This document shows positions 1 through 8,851 of a stretch of DNA of 64,000 nt, one piece after another; position 1 is the first letter of the stretch; each line of letters starts with the position of its first letter. The notes beneath the pieces are model-generated. The model was given only the letters and a program-made list of their open reading frames with translations. It had not been told where the DNA came from and ran no database searches. The DNA is from JAGWRA01 sp035534615 (lineage in GTDB: Bacteria > Acidobacteriota > Vicinamibacteria > Vicinamibacterales > CAVVIG01): the NCBI GenBank assembly GCA_035534615.1, contig DATLRO010000070.1, positions 1-64,000 on the forward strand, in the 5' to 3' direction. The position numbers and the translations under genes are program-made.

Positions 1-41
1 GGATAGAGCGACGCAGGACGGGAACGAAAGGCAGGTGGGTG

Positions 42-131
42 ATGTACGACCTGAGCTTCTCCGCTACGGCAGAATGGGTGGTCGCATTGCTCCTGGTCGT
101 GACGATGGCCGGCGTGGTGGTCTTCGCGTAG
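42..131 (+). CDS. possible 29-aa single-membrane-segment peptide
   Basis: A short reading frame starts with ATG behind a weak purine-rich stretch (AGGTGGG directly upstream). It encodes a short polar N-terminus followed by about 17 hydrophobic residues (WVVALLLVVTMAGVVVF), then stops, so it would be a one-pass membrane peptide. It lies at the window edge and ends shortly before the convergent VWA gene. I do not recognise a family. Size and shape recall small accessory subunits of membrane complexes, but no specific motif supports that, and chance occurrence is possible. Confidence 0.3.
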   Translation: MYDLSFSATAEWVVALLLVVTMAGVVVFA

Positions 132-157
132 GAGACGGCGCACGGCCGACGCGCAGA

Positions 158-1099
158 TCAGCGGCCGGAGGGTGCAAGGCTCTGCGCGGTCGCCACGTAA
201 CTCTTCTTGGCACGTGCGGTCATGCCCGGCCGCGTGATCCGCACGGTCAGCTTGTGGATCTTGCCATCGAGCACCGTCGGGGCGAAGCCGAGCACGTATT
301 GCGCGTGCAGCTCCTCGGCGACGCGCGTGAACGTCGAGCCGAGGTCGTTCCGCTTCCGGAGCTCGAAGTAGCCGCCGCCCGTTTCCTCCGCCAGTTTCCT
401 GAGTCGTGAGTCCGGCCGGCTGTCCACCATCCGGACGCCGTCGAAATATCTGCTGCGCAGGCCGATGGCGTACACCATCACGCCCTCGGCCCGTGCCCGA
501 TCGAGGACGGTCCCGAAACTGGTATGGCTGTCGGTGTCGTCGCCGTCGGTGAAGACGAGAATCACCCGGCGGCCACTCACCGACTGCAGCTCGTCGAGGC
601 CGGCCGCGATCGCGTCGTACAACCGCGTCGGATTCCCGTAGTCCAGCTGGTGCAGATACGAGATCAGCGTGCCGCGGCTGGACGTGAACTCGCCGCTCAG
701 CTGAATCTTGTCGTTGAACGCCCCCACCATCCCCTTGTCGGCCGGCAGCATCCGCAGAAGGAACTGCTCGGCCGCCGCCTGCAGGAGATCGAGGCTGCCG
801 GTCATGCTGGCGCTGGTGTCGAGCAGCACGACGACCGTGAACGGCTCGACCTCGTTCCTGAACACCGTCAGCGGCTGCAGCTTTCCATCGTCGTAGACCT
901 GGAAATCGCTCTTGTCCAGGTTGGGGACCAGCCGCCCCTCCTTGTCGGTGACCGTCGCATACAGCGCGACCACCTGCGTGCCGGACCGGAACAGTGGCGC
1001 CTGCGCCGGCGGCGTCTGGCCGGCGGGCGGCTGCGCGAATGCCAGGCCGCCGCATGCCAGCAGCAGCGCGAATGCCAGAGCGCCGGAGAAGGACCGCAT
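158..1099 (-). CDS. secreted VWA-domain protein (acidobacterial VWFA-related type)
   Basis: A 313-residue protein with a clear signal peptide (MRSFSGALAFALLLACGGLAFA) and a Pro/Gln-rich linker. It then has the short beta domain seen in acidobacterial VWFA-related proteins (VVALYATVTDKEGRLVPNL) and a von Willebrand A domain. The metal-ion-dependent adhesion site is intact: DTSAS from about residue 94 and a later FTDGDDTDS segment. The role is unknown; such proteins are exported and thought to mediate protein contacts. I chose the ATG at 1099 because it directly precedes the signal peptide. A longer in-frame extension would put 47 arginine-rich residues before it. A TTGCGC/TAAGCT promoter ends seven bases before this ATG. 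Confidence 0.85.
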   Translation of the reverse strand: MRSFSGALAFALLLACGGLAFAQPPAGQTPPAQAPLFRSGTQVVALYATVTDKEGRLVPNLDKSDFQVYDDGKLQPLTVFRNEVEPFTVVVLLDTSASMTGSLDLLQAAAEQFLLRMLPADKGMVGAFNDKIQLSGEFTSSRGTLISYLHQLDYGNPTRLYDAIAAGLDELQSVSGRRVILVFTDGDDTDSHTSFGTVLDRARAEGVMVYAIGLRSRYFDGVRMVDSRPDSRLRKLAEETGGGYFELRKRNDLGSTFTRVAEELHAQYVLGFAPTVLDGKIHKLTVRITRPGMTARAKKSYVATAQSLAPSGR

Positions 1100-1106
1100 G
1101 AATTCG

Positions 1107-1135
1107 AGCTTAGCAACCGCGTCCGGTCGGCGCAA
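1107..1135 (-). promoter_or_regulatory. putative promoter of the VWA gene, leaderless type
   Basis: On the minus strand TTGCGC (1135-1130) and TAAGCT (1112-1107) are separated by 17 bases. The ATG follows the -10 element by seven bases, so the transcript would begin at or next to the start codon. No Shine-Dalgarno sequence is visible. Confidence 0.45.
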
Positions 1136-1275
1136 TGACGAAAGTGCGGTCGAGCCGCGTCGCGACGAACGGACGTGCCGGCCTGCGCCGTGTAGAACTT
1201 CGTGCGGGAGCCCGCCCTCACGGGTAGAATAGAACCGCACCAGACGCGTCCGGCGTCTGTGCGTACGGGGCCTGC

Positions 1276-1716
1276 ATGGGTGACACGAAGCCGCCGATTG
1301 TCGTCGATCTGTCCTGGGACACCGAGTTGCGTTTCACGGCCCATGCGGGCGACGTCCAGTTCGGGCTGGACGGAGCGTCGACGGCCGGGCCATCGCCGAT
1401 GCAGACGCTCGGCGCCGCGCTCGCCGGCTGTATGGCGATCGACCTCGTCCACATCCTGTCCCGGGGCCGGCACCAGCCCGAAGCGCTGCGGGCGCGGCTC
1501 GTGGGGGAGCGCGCCGGCGAAGAGCCGCGCCGGTTCGAGCGCATCCACCTGCACTTCACCATCCAGGGCCTCGTGCCGGCGGCGGCGGTCGACCGGGCGA
1601 TTGCGCTGTCGCGCGAGAAGTACTGCTCAGTCTGGCACTCGATGCGGCCCGATCTCGATTTCCGGATCTCCTACGACATCGTCGACGGCCGCGCCGACGC
1701 CGGCGCGCGTGAATGA
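1276..1716 (+). CDS. OsmC-like protein
   Basis: A 146-residue protein of the OsmC/Ohr-like fold, the usual size. The two redox cysteines expected for the family are visible: LAGCMAIDL near residue 54 at the start of the central helix and REKYCSVWHSM near residue 118. Family members reduce organic hydroperoxides or are uncharacterised YhfA-like relatives; the sequence does not separate these. A TAGAAT -10-like element lies at 1225-1230. The stop overlaps the next start (ATGA), so the membrane protein downstream is probably translationally coupled. Confidence 0.82.
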   Translation: MGDTKPPIVVDLSWDTELRFTAHAGDVQFGLDGASTAGPSPMQTLGAALAGCMAIDLVHILSRGRHQPEALRARLVGERAGEEPRRFERIHLHFTIQGLVPAAAVDRAIALSREKYCSVWHSMRPDLDFRISYDIVDGRADAGARE

Positions 1717-3137
1717 TGGACGGGCGGCCGCGCCTGCGTCGCGGGTATCTCGACTGGCTGCGGGGACTGGCCGTCCTCGTCATGATCGAGGCGCACACCG
1801 TCGACGCCTGGACGCGACCGGCCGACGACCGCACTCTGATGTACCGCTGGGCGCTGGTGCTGGGCGGCTTCGGCGCGCCGCTGTTCCTGTTCCTTGCCGG
1901 TGTGGCGGTGCCGCTGTCGGCCGGCTCGAAGGCGCGGCGGTTCGGCAGCACGCGGCCAGCCGTGACCGCCGTCTGCCGCCGTGGCCTCGAAATCTTCGTG
2001 CTGGCCTTCCTCTTCCGCCTCCAGTCGTTTCTTCTCAGCCCCGGCTCGCCCGTGCTCGGCCTGTTCAAGGTCGACATCCTGAACATCATGGGGCCGGCCA
2101 TCGTCATCGCCACGCTCCTGTGGTGGCTCGGCCGGACGCCGCGCGGGCGGCTGGCGGTGTTCGCGGTGGCCACCATCGGTGTCGCCATGGTCACGCCCCT
2201 GGTCCGCGGGATGACGGAGGTCGGCCTCCTGCCGGCCTTCCTCCAGTGGTACGTCCGGTCGATTCCGGGGCATACGACCTTCACGCTCTTCCCGTGGGCG
2301 GCGTTCGTCTTCGCGGGCGGTCTGCTGGGCGTGCTGCTGGACGAGGCGCGTGAGGCGGACCGGGAGCGGCTGACCAATTTCGGCGCGCTCGGCGCGGGCG
2401 TGCTGCTGGTCGCGGGCGGCTTCTGGGCGTCGTACCGGCCGTCGATCTACATCCGCTCGGAGTTCTGGACGACCTCGCCGACCTTCGTCTGCATCCGGAT
2501 CGGGATCATGTGCCTGACGCTGGCACTCGTGTATCTCCATCGGGGCTCCGCCCCGGACCCCGGCTCAGTCGCTCGCGGGGGCCCGGAGGCCCCGCGCCGC
2601 TATCTCCATCGGGGCTCCGCCCCGGACCCCGGCTCGGTCGCTCGCGGGGGCCCGGAGGCCCCGCGCCGCTCCCTCGCGGGCGCGCTGCGCGCGCCGTTCC
2701 AGCGCTGGCAGCATCGCCTTCGCGGCGTCGACGAGGTCATGGAGCTGATGGGGCGTGAGTCGCTGTTCGTCGTCCATCGGGGCTCCGCCCCGGACCCCGG
2801 CTCAGTCGCTCGCGGGGGCCCGGAGGCCCCGCGCCGCTCCTTCGCGGGCGTGCTGCGCGCGCCGTTCCAGGGCTGGCAGCATCGCCTTCGCGGCGTCGAC
2901 GAGGGCATGGAGCTGATGGGGCGTGAGTCGCTGTTCGTCTACTGGATTCACGTCGAGATGGTGTACGGGCTGCTGACGTGGCCGATCCACCGCCGGCTGC
3001 CGGTGGCCGGCACCGCGGCAGCGTATCTCCTGTTCAGCCTGCTGATGTACGGCGCCGTGGTGCTGAAGGGGCGGATCACGGCCCGCTGGGAGGCCAGCGG
3101 CGCGCGGATCGGCGACGGGCAGCCGCTGACCGCCTGA
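1713..3137 (+). CDS. acyltransferase-like multipass membrane protein (HGSNAT/DUF1624 type) with repeat insertion
   Basis: A 474-residue polytopic membrane protein beginning RGYLDWLRGLAVLVMIEAH, which matches the first membrane segment of the heparan-alpha-glucosaminide N-acetyltransferase/DUF1624 family. Several hydrophobic segments follow to about residue 270 and again from about 410. The part between is anomalous: Arg/Pro/Gly-rich, with three copies of HRGSAPDPGSVARGGPEAPRR and two copies of a segment ending MELMGRESLFV. These come from a GC-rich DNA repeat inserted in frame and partly duplicated. Without the duplicated 23 and 56 residues the protein would be about 395 residues. Whether it still functions is uncertain. 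It overlaps the OsmC-like gene by four bases. Confidence 0.7.
   Translation: MMDGRPRLRRGYLDWLRGLAVLVMIEAHTVDAWTRPADDRTLMYRWALVLGGFGAPLFLFLAGVAVPLSAGSKARRFGSTRPAVTAVCRRGLEIFVLAFLFRLQSFLLSPGSPVLGLFKVDILNIMGPAIVIATLLWWLGRTPRGRLAVFAVATIGVAMVTPLVRGMTEVGLLPAFLQWYVRSIPGHTTFTLFPWAAFVFAGGLLGVLLDEAREADRERLTNFGALGAGVLLVAGGFWASYRPSIYIRSEFWTTSPTFVCIRIGIMCLTLALVYLHRGSAPDPGSVARGGPEAPRRYLHRGSAPDPGSVARGGPEAPRRSLAGALRAPFQRWQHRLRGVDEVMELMGRESLFVVHRGSAPDPGSVARGGPEAPRRSFAGVLRAPFQGWQHRLRGVDEGMELMGRESLFVYWIHVEMVYGLLTWPIHRRLPVAGTAAAYLLFSLLMYGAVVLKGRITARWEASGARIGDGQPLTA
2532..2669 (+). repeat. two tandem 69-bp copies of a GC-rich interspersed element inside a gene
   Basis: Copies at 2532-2600 and 2601-2669 are nearly identical (for example cagtcg versus cggtcg). 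Each holds internal palindromic parts such as CGGGGCTCCGCCCCG and a GGGGGCCC...GGCCCC block. Sixty-nine bases equals 23 codons, so the reading frame is kept. Confidence 0.9.
2606..2939 (+). repeat. 168-bp-period direct duplication carrying the element plus host coding sequence
   Basis: Segments 2606-2771 and 2774-2939 are about 95% alike with a period of 168 bases (56 codons). Each contains one copy of the GC-rich element followed by host-like coding sequence ending MELMGRESLFV. The second copy runs into the normal downstream membrane segment YWIHVEMVYGL. Confidence 0.9.
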
Positions 3138-3161
3138 CGGGCGCGGCCGGGATGGATGCCG

Positions 3162-3195
3162 ACAGGGGAACCGGACGCGCGTCCGGTTCCCCTGT
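3162..3195. terminator. bidirectional hairpin between convergent genes
   Basis: A perfect 34-base inverted repeat, arms ACAGGGGAACCGGACGC and its complement, sits between the convergent membrane-protein and peptidase genes, 25 bases after one stop and six after the other. It can serve as a terminator hairpin for both strands, although no T-tract follows. Confidence 0.7.
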
Positions 3196-3200
3196 GTCGT

Positions 3201-5981
3201 TTACTGCGGGTGGGCGGTCGGCTCGGCCGCGGTCGCCGGCGCGACCTTCAGGTCGTCGTAATTCATCAGCGCGTTGAAGACCATGTTGTATTCGCCGAAG
3301 GTCTCCCAGCGGTACACCGGGTTGGTCGCGTAGAGCAGCACCTGGCCCTTGCCGACCGGGACTTCGACGATCGCCGGGTTGTCGTGAAGCTGGTTCGCCC
3401 CCCGCATCAGGCCGCTCATCACCGACTTCTCCCCGCCCGGGAACTGCATCAGCACCTCCGACTTCTCGTCGGTGAGCGGCAGCCGCAGCAGCGGGCCGTT
3501 CGCCCACCGGACCGGCACCGTCGTGTGCGTGTAGCCGTAGAAGATCGGGCTCCCGGGATGCAGGATGTCGGCCTGGACGATCGGGCCGGGCGCGTAGAAG
3601 CCCGGGCCGGTGTGGCCGGCGTTGATCTCGCGCGTGATGCCGAAGTCGGGCGGAAACGCGCTCGCGACCCCCATCGTGATCAGCACCCCGCCCTGCTCGA
3701 CGAACTTGCGGAACTCCTCGGCGCCCGGCAGCCCCATGCCGCCGGTGATGTCGGGCGACGAGCCATACATCCCCAGGCTCTTGAACTGCGGGGACGGCTC
3801 GTAGTCGATCGGCTTGCCGACCGGGGGAATGCCGAAGACGAGTCCCTTGCTGGTCCGCCCCTGATCGGGCACGACGATGACGTCGTACTGGCTGCGCAGG
3901 TTGCCGGCCCGGGCCCGCTCCTTGTAGATGAGGTCGTACGGCACGTGGAACTGGTCGAACGCGTACCGCACCCAGCCGACGTTCTGCGTGCTGTTCCAGG
4001 TGCTGTAGATCGCGATGCGCGGCAGGTCGAGATCGTGCGTCTTCACGGCGGGCGCCGTGGTGAGGGCGGCGCCGGTCAGCCCGAGCTCGTCGACCGCTTC
4101 GCGGATCCGGGGGCCGACGTTCCCGCCCTGCTGGCTGGCGGGGATGATGAACGAGCCGGCCGGGAAGTCGAGGCCGGCCGCCTTGAAGTCCGCGTCGGCC
4201 GCCTCGACCTTCAGGTCCTTCAGCCGGTAGCGCAGCGTGATCATGTCGTTCGAGCCGTAGTGCGCGACCGCGAAGGCGACGGCCCCCGCGTCGGCCCCCT
4301 TCACCGAGCCCGGAATCCGGTAGTCGGTGACCGGCGTCACGGCGGCGTCGAGGATCGCCTTGTCGTCGACCGCCCGGACCTCGGCCTGGTTCATCAGGCC
4401 CATCGTCCAGGCCGAGTCGTCGTACGTGTTCAGCTTCGGATCGGGGTAGTCCTGCCGCTCGAGCAGCGTCCTGGCGAGCCGGCCGTACGGCTGATCCAGC
4501 TTGACGATGAAGGAGCCGGCCGGGAACGTGGCCTCCTTGACCTTCACTTCCCCGGTGGCGCGGCCGATCTCGATCCCCTGCCGGAGGAGCAGCTGGACGA
4601 TCAGCGAGACGCGCGTCATGTCGCGCTGGCCGGACGGAATGACGTACCCGTACGGCGCCTTCGTCAGGCCGTCGTTCACGGAATCCAGGCTCTTCTTGTA
4701 GAAGTCCTCGAGGATGATCTTCGGGAAGGCGGACGTCAGCTGGAGGGCCGTAAGGACGCCGGTTTCCATGTAGTTCGTGTTGTCGCGCATCGACCACAGG
4801 ACTTCTTTGTACGGCGGCCACGGGCGGTACCATTCGCGCTTCGTCTGGTCGCCGCCGAAGCCGGGCCGGCCGATGTGCCGCAGCATCGTGTTGGCGCCGC
4901 CGTTGCCGAACGTCTCGTACATCCGGATCATGCCGTTGTGGTTCGACGCCATGAACGCCAGATAGCCGGGCGACCACATGTCGACGAAGTCGTGGTCCCA
5001 CACGCCCGGCATCCCGTACTTCGCCATCTGCGTCAGCTCGAAGTTCGAGAACCACGGCAGCTCGCCGTAGAGAATCGGATCCAGCGACGGGTTCTGCGGC
5101 GCCTGGCCGCTGAACGTGTACATGAACGGCTCCGATTCGTGCAGGTCGTGCATGATCGGCGGGTGCCACTGCAGGTACCACTTCAGCAGGTTCCGCATCG
5201 TCACCTGCGAGTAGTTGATGTCGCGGTTGTTGTCGTGCAGGATGTACTTGCCCCAGTACGGCACGCCCGGCAGGCGGTCGTCCTCGCTCGTCTGGTTGAT
5301 CAGATGGTGATAGTACCAGTCGACGTAGCGGTCCCGGCCGTCCGGCTCGGCGACCGGCGTGATCGACACGATGACGTTGCTCCGGATCTGGCGGATGAGC
5401 GGGGAGTCCTCGGTCGCCAGCCGGTACGCCAGCTCCATCAGCATCTCCGGCGGCCCCGTCTCGGAGCTGTGCAGCCCGCCCATGATGTGATAGATCGGCT
5501 TGGCCTTCTCGATGACGGCGCGCGCTTCGAGCGGCGTCAGGTGACGGGGATCGGCCAGCTGCGCCAGATCCTGCTTGTACTCATCGAGGTGCCGGATCGT
5601 GTCGGCCGAGGCGACGAACACCACCACCTGCTCGCGGCCTTCGTCAGTCTTGCCGATGTCGATCACCTTCACCCGCGGACTCCTGGCCGCCAGCGCGCGG
5701 TAGTAGCCGACCGCCTGCTCGTAGTACGTCAGCTTCTTCGGCGCGCCGATGTAGTAGCCCAGGACGTCCTTCGGCGTCGGGATGCCGGCCACCAGCGGCA
5801 GGTGGTCGACGAGCGGGCTGATGAACTCGGGGCGGGTGGTCCACTGTTTGACCAGCCGGGCGAACTCGGGATCTTCCTGCTGCGCGGGGTGCGCCTCCTG
5901 AGCGATGATGCCGGTGCCCAGACAGAGGGCGACCCCCAGGAGCAGGCCGAAGCGCCGGAGACCGAATCGGAACCAGTGCAT
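3201..5981 (-). CDS. secreted M14-family zinc carboxypeptidase-like protein
   Basis: A 926-residue exported protein. The N-terminus is a signal peptide (RRFGLLLGVALCLGTGIIAQ). The peptidase domain follows, with the M14 zinc motif HxxE in GGLHSSETG (H171, E174) and a plausible third ligand in HDLHES (H281). The remaining 600 residues resemble the long C-terminal part of large M14 proteins in soil bacteria and include a glutamine-amidotransferase-like stretch. The family removes C-terminal residues from peptides outside the cytoplasm; the substrate is unknown. I chose ATG 5981 because AAGGAG lies eight bases upstream. Confidence 0.82.
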   Translation of the reverse strand: MHWFRFGLRRFGLLLGVALCLGTGIIAQEAHPAQQEDPEFARLVKQWTTRPEFISPLVDHLPLVAGIPTPKDVLGYYIGAPKKLTYYEQAVGYYRALAARSPRVKVIDIGKTDEGREQVVVFVASADTIRHLDEYKQDLAQLADPRHLTPLEARAVIEKAKPIYHIMGGLHSSETGPPEMLMELAYRLATEDSPLIRQIRSNVIVSITPVAEPDGRDRYVDWYYHHLINQTSEDDRLPGVPYWGKYILHDNNRDINYSQVTMRNLLKWYLQWHPPIMHDLHESEPFMYTFSGQAPQNPSLDPILYGELPWFSNFELTQMAKYGMPGVWDHDFVDMWSPGYLAFMASNHNGMIRMYETFGNGGANTMLRHIGRPGFGGDQTKREWYRPWPPYKEVLWSMRDNTNYMETGVLTALQLTSAFPKIILEDFYKKSLDSVNDGLTKAPYGYVIPSGQRDMTRVSLIVQLLLRQGIEIGRATGEVKVKEATFPAGSFIVKLDQPYGRLARTLLERQDYPDPKLNTYDDSAWTMGLMNQAEVRAVDDKAILDAAVTPVTDYRIPGSVKGADAGAVAFAVAHYGSNDMITLRYRLKDLKVEAADADFKAAGLDFPAGSFIIPASQQGGNVGPRIREAVDELGLTGAALTTAPAVKTHDLDLPRIAIYSTWNSTQNVGWVRYAFDQFHVPYDLIYKERARAGNLRSQYDVIVVPDQGRTSKGLVFGIPPVGKPIDYEPSPQFKSLGMYGSSPDITGGMGLPGAEEFRKFVEQGGVLITMGVASAFPPDFGITREINAGHTGPGFYAPGPIVQADILHPGSPIFYGYTHTTVPVRWANGPLLRLPLTDEKSEVLMQFPGGEKSVMSGLMRGANQLHDNPAIVEVPVGKGQVLLYATNPVYRWETFGEYNMVFNALMNYDDLKVAPATAAEPTAHPQ

Positions 5982-6067
5982 GACCACAACTCCTTATCCT
6001 GCTGCGAGATCGAGGAATCTACGGCGATGCGGGGCCTTCGGCAGGAGCGGCAAACGGCTGAAAAGGC

Positions 6068-6097
6068 CTTGAGATGCGCGCCGGCCGGCCGGTAGAA
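6068..6097 (+). promoter_or_regulatory. sigma-70-type promoter of the DGQHR gene
   Basis: TTGAGA (6068-6073) and TAGAAT (6092-6097) with an 18-base spacer, about 57 bases before the ATG at 6154. Confidence 0.5.
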
Positions 6098-6153
6098 TTC
6101 GCCTCTTTGGGCCTGTCGGCGGGCGTCCGTCCCCGGATCGTCGGTTGCCACCT

Positions 6154-7290
6154 ATGATTAATGTTGCCGCTATCCGTATGCAGCAGTTCGGGGTGCAATT
6201 CTATCAGGCTTCCCTGACGGCCAGTGACATCGACAAGCTGGTTCGCTTCGAGGTTCTGAGCTACGGCGAGCACCAGCCGGCCGGCGTGCGGGGCGGACCA
6301 CGGCGCGGCACGCCGTCGAAGGTGAACTGGGATCTGCTCGAGCGGCGGATCGCGTCGAGCGAGAAGGCCTATCAGCGGCACATCATCCGCCGGAAGATCG
6401 AGGAGCTGGTGCAGTATTACGAGCAGTGCCGCCAGGCGCGCGACCTTCCCTCGATTCCGGGCGCGGTGATCATCTCCTGCGACGAGAAGCTGGCGTTCCA
6501 GCCGGCCGACGGCGACGGGCGCGTCGGCCTGCTGAAGGTGCCGGAGCGGGAAGGGATTCTGCGGGCGATCGACGGCCAGCACCGGCTGCTCGCGCTGCAC
6601 GCGGACATCGCGCGGTTCGCCGGCGAGGAATTCACGGTGCCGGCGATCATTTTCGACCGGCTGCCGGACGACCACATCGTGCAGATGTTCGTCACGATCA
6701 ACGCGAAGCACACGCGGCTGAACGCGTCCCACCTGGTCAGCCTGTCGGGCCGGCAGCTGTACCAGGACGAGAACCTGGCGCTGGCGCACGACATCGTGCG
6801 CGCGCTGAACGACCGGGACGATTCGGCGCTGCACGGGGAAATCAAGCTGCTCGGCGTGGGCCGCGGCCGCGTGGCGCAGGCGCCGCTGGCGCAGGAGCTC
6901 AAGAAGCTGTTCGCCGAAGGGCCGTTCGCCACCGGCCGCCAGGCGGAGGCGCTCCGCGAGGACGCGAAGAAGTTCTTCGTCAACTATTTCAAGCAGATCG
7001 CCCTCGTCTTCGGCGCCGCCTGGAACGGACGGAAGTACAGCATCCGGACGTCGACCGCCCTGCGCGCCTTCATCCGGGTCGCCCCCGACGTTATCCGCCG
7101 GCTGGATCAGGAGCACGCCGACCGGGCCGACTTCCGCGCCATCGGCCGGGTCATCGCCCCCTGGGGACGACGGATCGGCGACCTGCGGTTCGAGACCGAC
7201 GGCGCGTGGAAGCACGGCGGCACCACCGTCGAATCGCTCGCGCGGGAGCTCCGGCTCGCGCTGCAGTATCCCGAGGGGGCGGCGGTCTGA
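6154..7290 (+). CDS. orphan DGQHR-domain (DndB-like) protein
   Basis: A 378-residue soluble protein carrying the diagnostic DGQHR motif (D140-R144, inside LRAIDGQHRLLAL), the signature of DndB and relatives. A following segment (FVTINAKHTRLNASHL) is also typical. DndB is a DNA-binding regulator in DNA phosphorothioation clusters; related DGQHR proteins occur in other genome-defence settings. No dnd, dpt, ssp or restriction gene lies within several kilobases: neighbours are a peptidase and sugar-nucleotide genes, and the gene has its own promoter. The true role here is therefore unknown. I prefer ATG 6154; TTG 6145 and ATG 6178 are alternatives. Confidence 0.75.
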   Translation: MINVAAIRMQQFGVQFYQASLTASDIDKLVRFEVLSYGEHQPAGVRGGPRRGTPSKVNWDLLERRIASSEKAYQRHIIRRKIEELVQYYEQCRQARDLPSIPGAVIISCDEKLAFQPADGDGRVGLLKVPEREGILRAIDGQHRLLALHADIARFAGEEFTVPAIIFDRLPDDHIVQMFVTINAKHTRLNASHLVSLSGRQLYQDENLALAHDIVRALNDRDDSALHGEIKLLGVGRGRVAQAPLAQELKKLFAEGPFATGRQAEALREDAKKFFVNYFKQIALVFGAAWNGRKYSIRTSTALRAFIRVAPDVIRRLDQEHADRADFRAIGRVIAPWGRRIGDLRFETDGAWKHGGTTVESLARELRLALQYPEGAAV

Positions 7291-7396
7291 ACGCCGGCGG
7301 CTGCCCGCGCGCCGCTTCACCCGCGCCCCCCTGCCCGATCGCCATGTCCCCGCACCCGTCGGCCCGCCCGATCCGTGTCAGGCGCAGAGAGGTTCG

Positions 7397-8272
7397 ATGA
7401 AAGGCATCATTCTGGCCGGCGGCACCGGCTCACGGCTGCATCCGCTCACGCGGGCGGTCAGCAAGCAGCTCGTGCCGGTCTACAGCAAGCCGATGATCTA
7501 TTACCCGCTGTCGACGCTCATGCTGGCCGGCGTCCGGGACATCCTCGTCATCACGACGCCGCACGAGCAGGAAGGCTTCCGCCGGCTGCTCGGGACCGGA
7601 GCCGAGCTCGGCCTGTCGATCGAGTACGCGACGCAGGCGAAGCCCGAGGGGATCGCGCAGGCGTTTCTCGTCGGGCGCGAGTTCATCGCCGGCGACCGCG
7701 TGGCGCTCGCCCTCGGCGACAACATCTTCTATGGCGCCGGCCTCGCCGACTACCTGCACCGCGCCGTCGCCCGCACGCAGGGCGCGACCGTGTTCGGCTA
7801 CCAGGTGCGCGATCCCCAGCGCTATGGCGTGGTCGAGTTCGACGAGCGCGGGCGGGCCGTCAGCCTGGAAGAGAAGCCGGACCGCCCGCGGTCGTCCTTT
7901 GCCGTCACGGGGCTCTACTTCTTCGACCGCGACATCGTCGACATCGCCGCGCACCTGGTGCCGTCGGCCCGCGGCGAGCTCGAGATCACGGACGTGAACC
8001 TCGAATACCTGCAGCGGGGGACGCTGCACGTCGAGCAGCTGGGCCGCGGCATCGCCTGGCTCGACACCGGCACCCACGAATCGCTGCTCCAGGCGGCCAA
8101 TTTCATCCAGGCCATCGAGGAGCGGCAGGGCCTGATGGTCGCCTGTGTCGAGGAAATCGCCTTCCGGCTCGGCTACATCGGCGCCGACGAGCTCCGGCGC
8201 CTGGGCGAGGCGATGGGGGCGAGCACCTACGGCGAGTACCTGCTCCGCATCGTCCGTCACGAGATCGGCTGA
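7397..8272 (+). CDS. rmlA: glucose-1-phosphate thymidylyltransferase
   Basis: A 291-residue enzyme that makes dTDP-glucose from dTTP and glucose 1-phosphate, the first step of dTDP-L-rhamnose synthesis. The nucleotidyltransferase signature LAGGTGSRLHPLT is at the N-terminus, followed by KPMIYYPLSTLMLAG and the catalytic-region GDNIFYG. Length is standard. AGAGAGG lies upstream of the start. The stop overlaps the rmlC start by one base, so the two form one operon. rmlB and rmlD are not in the window. Confidence 0.95.
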   Translation: MKGIILAGGTGSRLHPLTRAVSKQLVPVYSKPMIYYPLSTLMLAGVRDILVITTPHEQEGFRRLLGTGAELGLSIEYATQAKPEGIAQAFLVGREFIAGDRVALALGDNIFYGAGLADYLHRAVARTQGATVFGYQVRDPQRYGVVEFDERGRAVSLEEKPDRPRSSFAVTGLYFFDRDIVDIAAHLVPSARGELEITDVNLEYLQRGTLHVEQLGRGIAWLDTGTHESLLQAANFIQAIEERQGLMVACVEEIAFRLGYIGADELRRLGEAMGASTYGEYLLRIVRHEIG

Positions 8273-8832
8273 TGCGGTTTCTGCCCAGCGAGCTGCCCGG
8301 CGTGATCATCGTCGAGCCCGACGTGCATCGCGATCCCCGGGGGCACTTCGTCGAGACCTACCAGGCGCAGCGGTACGCGGAGGCGGGCATCCCGGGCCCG
8401 TTCGTGCAGGACAATCAGTCGCGGTCGGCGCGCCGCACGCTGCGCGGGCTGCACCTGCAGATCAGGCACCCCCAGGGCAAGCTCGTCCGCGTGGTGACCG
8501 GGACGATCTTCGACGTCGCGGTCGACGTCCGCCGGGGATCGCCGACGTTCGGCCGGTGGGCCGGCGTGACGCTGTCGGGCGAGGATTTCCGCCAGGTGTA
8601 CGTCCCGGTCGGATTCGCCCACGGGTTCTGCGTGACGAGCGACGAGGCGATCATCGAGTACAAGTGCACGGACGTCTACGACCGGCCCGGCGAGATCGGC
8701 CTGCGATGGAACGAGCCGGCGTTCGGGATCGCCTGGCCGATCGCCGAGCCGCTCCTGTCGGGGCGTGACCAGGGCCATCCGCCGCTGGCCGCCCTGATGG
8801 CGCAGCTGCCGGTATGGAATGATCCGGCGTAG
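8272..8832 (+). CDS. rmlC: dTDP-4-dehydrorhamnose 3,5-epimerase
   Basis: A 186-residue cupin enzyme that epimerises C3 and C5 of dTDP-4-keto-6-deoxyglucose. Visible family landmarks are DPRGHFVETYQ, the substrate-binding NQSRSARRTLRGLHLQ with the catalytic His, and VPVGFAHGFCV. Length is normal. The ATG shares its A with the rmlA stop codon, showing tight coupling and choosing the start. Confidence 0.95.
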   Translation: MRFLPSELPGVIIVEPDVHRDPRGHFVETYQAQRYAEAGIPGPFVQDNQSRSARRTLRGLHLQIRHPQGKLVRVVTGTIFDVAVDVRRGSPTFGRWAGVTLSGEDFRQVYVPVGFAHGFCVTSDEAIIEYKCTDVYDRPGEIGLRWNEPAFGIAWPIAEPLLSGRDQGHPPLAALMAQLPVWNDPA

Positions 8833-8851
8833 CGCCGGGCGTCAGCTCGGC

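Noticed and set aside
2532..2939. A genuine repeat domain of the membrane protein
   Set aside because: The same DNA occurs between genes at 26326-26425, so it is an inserted element rather than a protein repeat.
6154..7290. Part of a DNA phosphorothioation (Dnd) system
   Set aside because: Only the DGQHR protein is present; no modification or restriction genes lie nearby.
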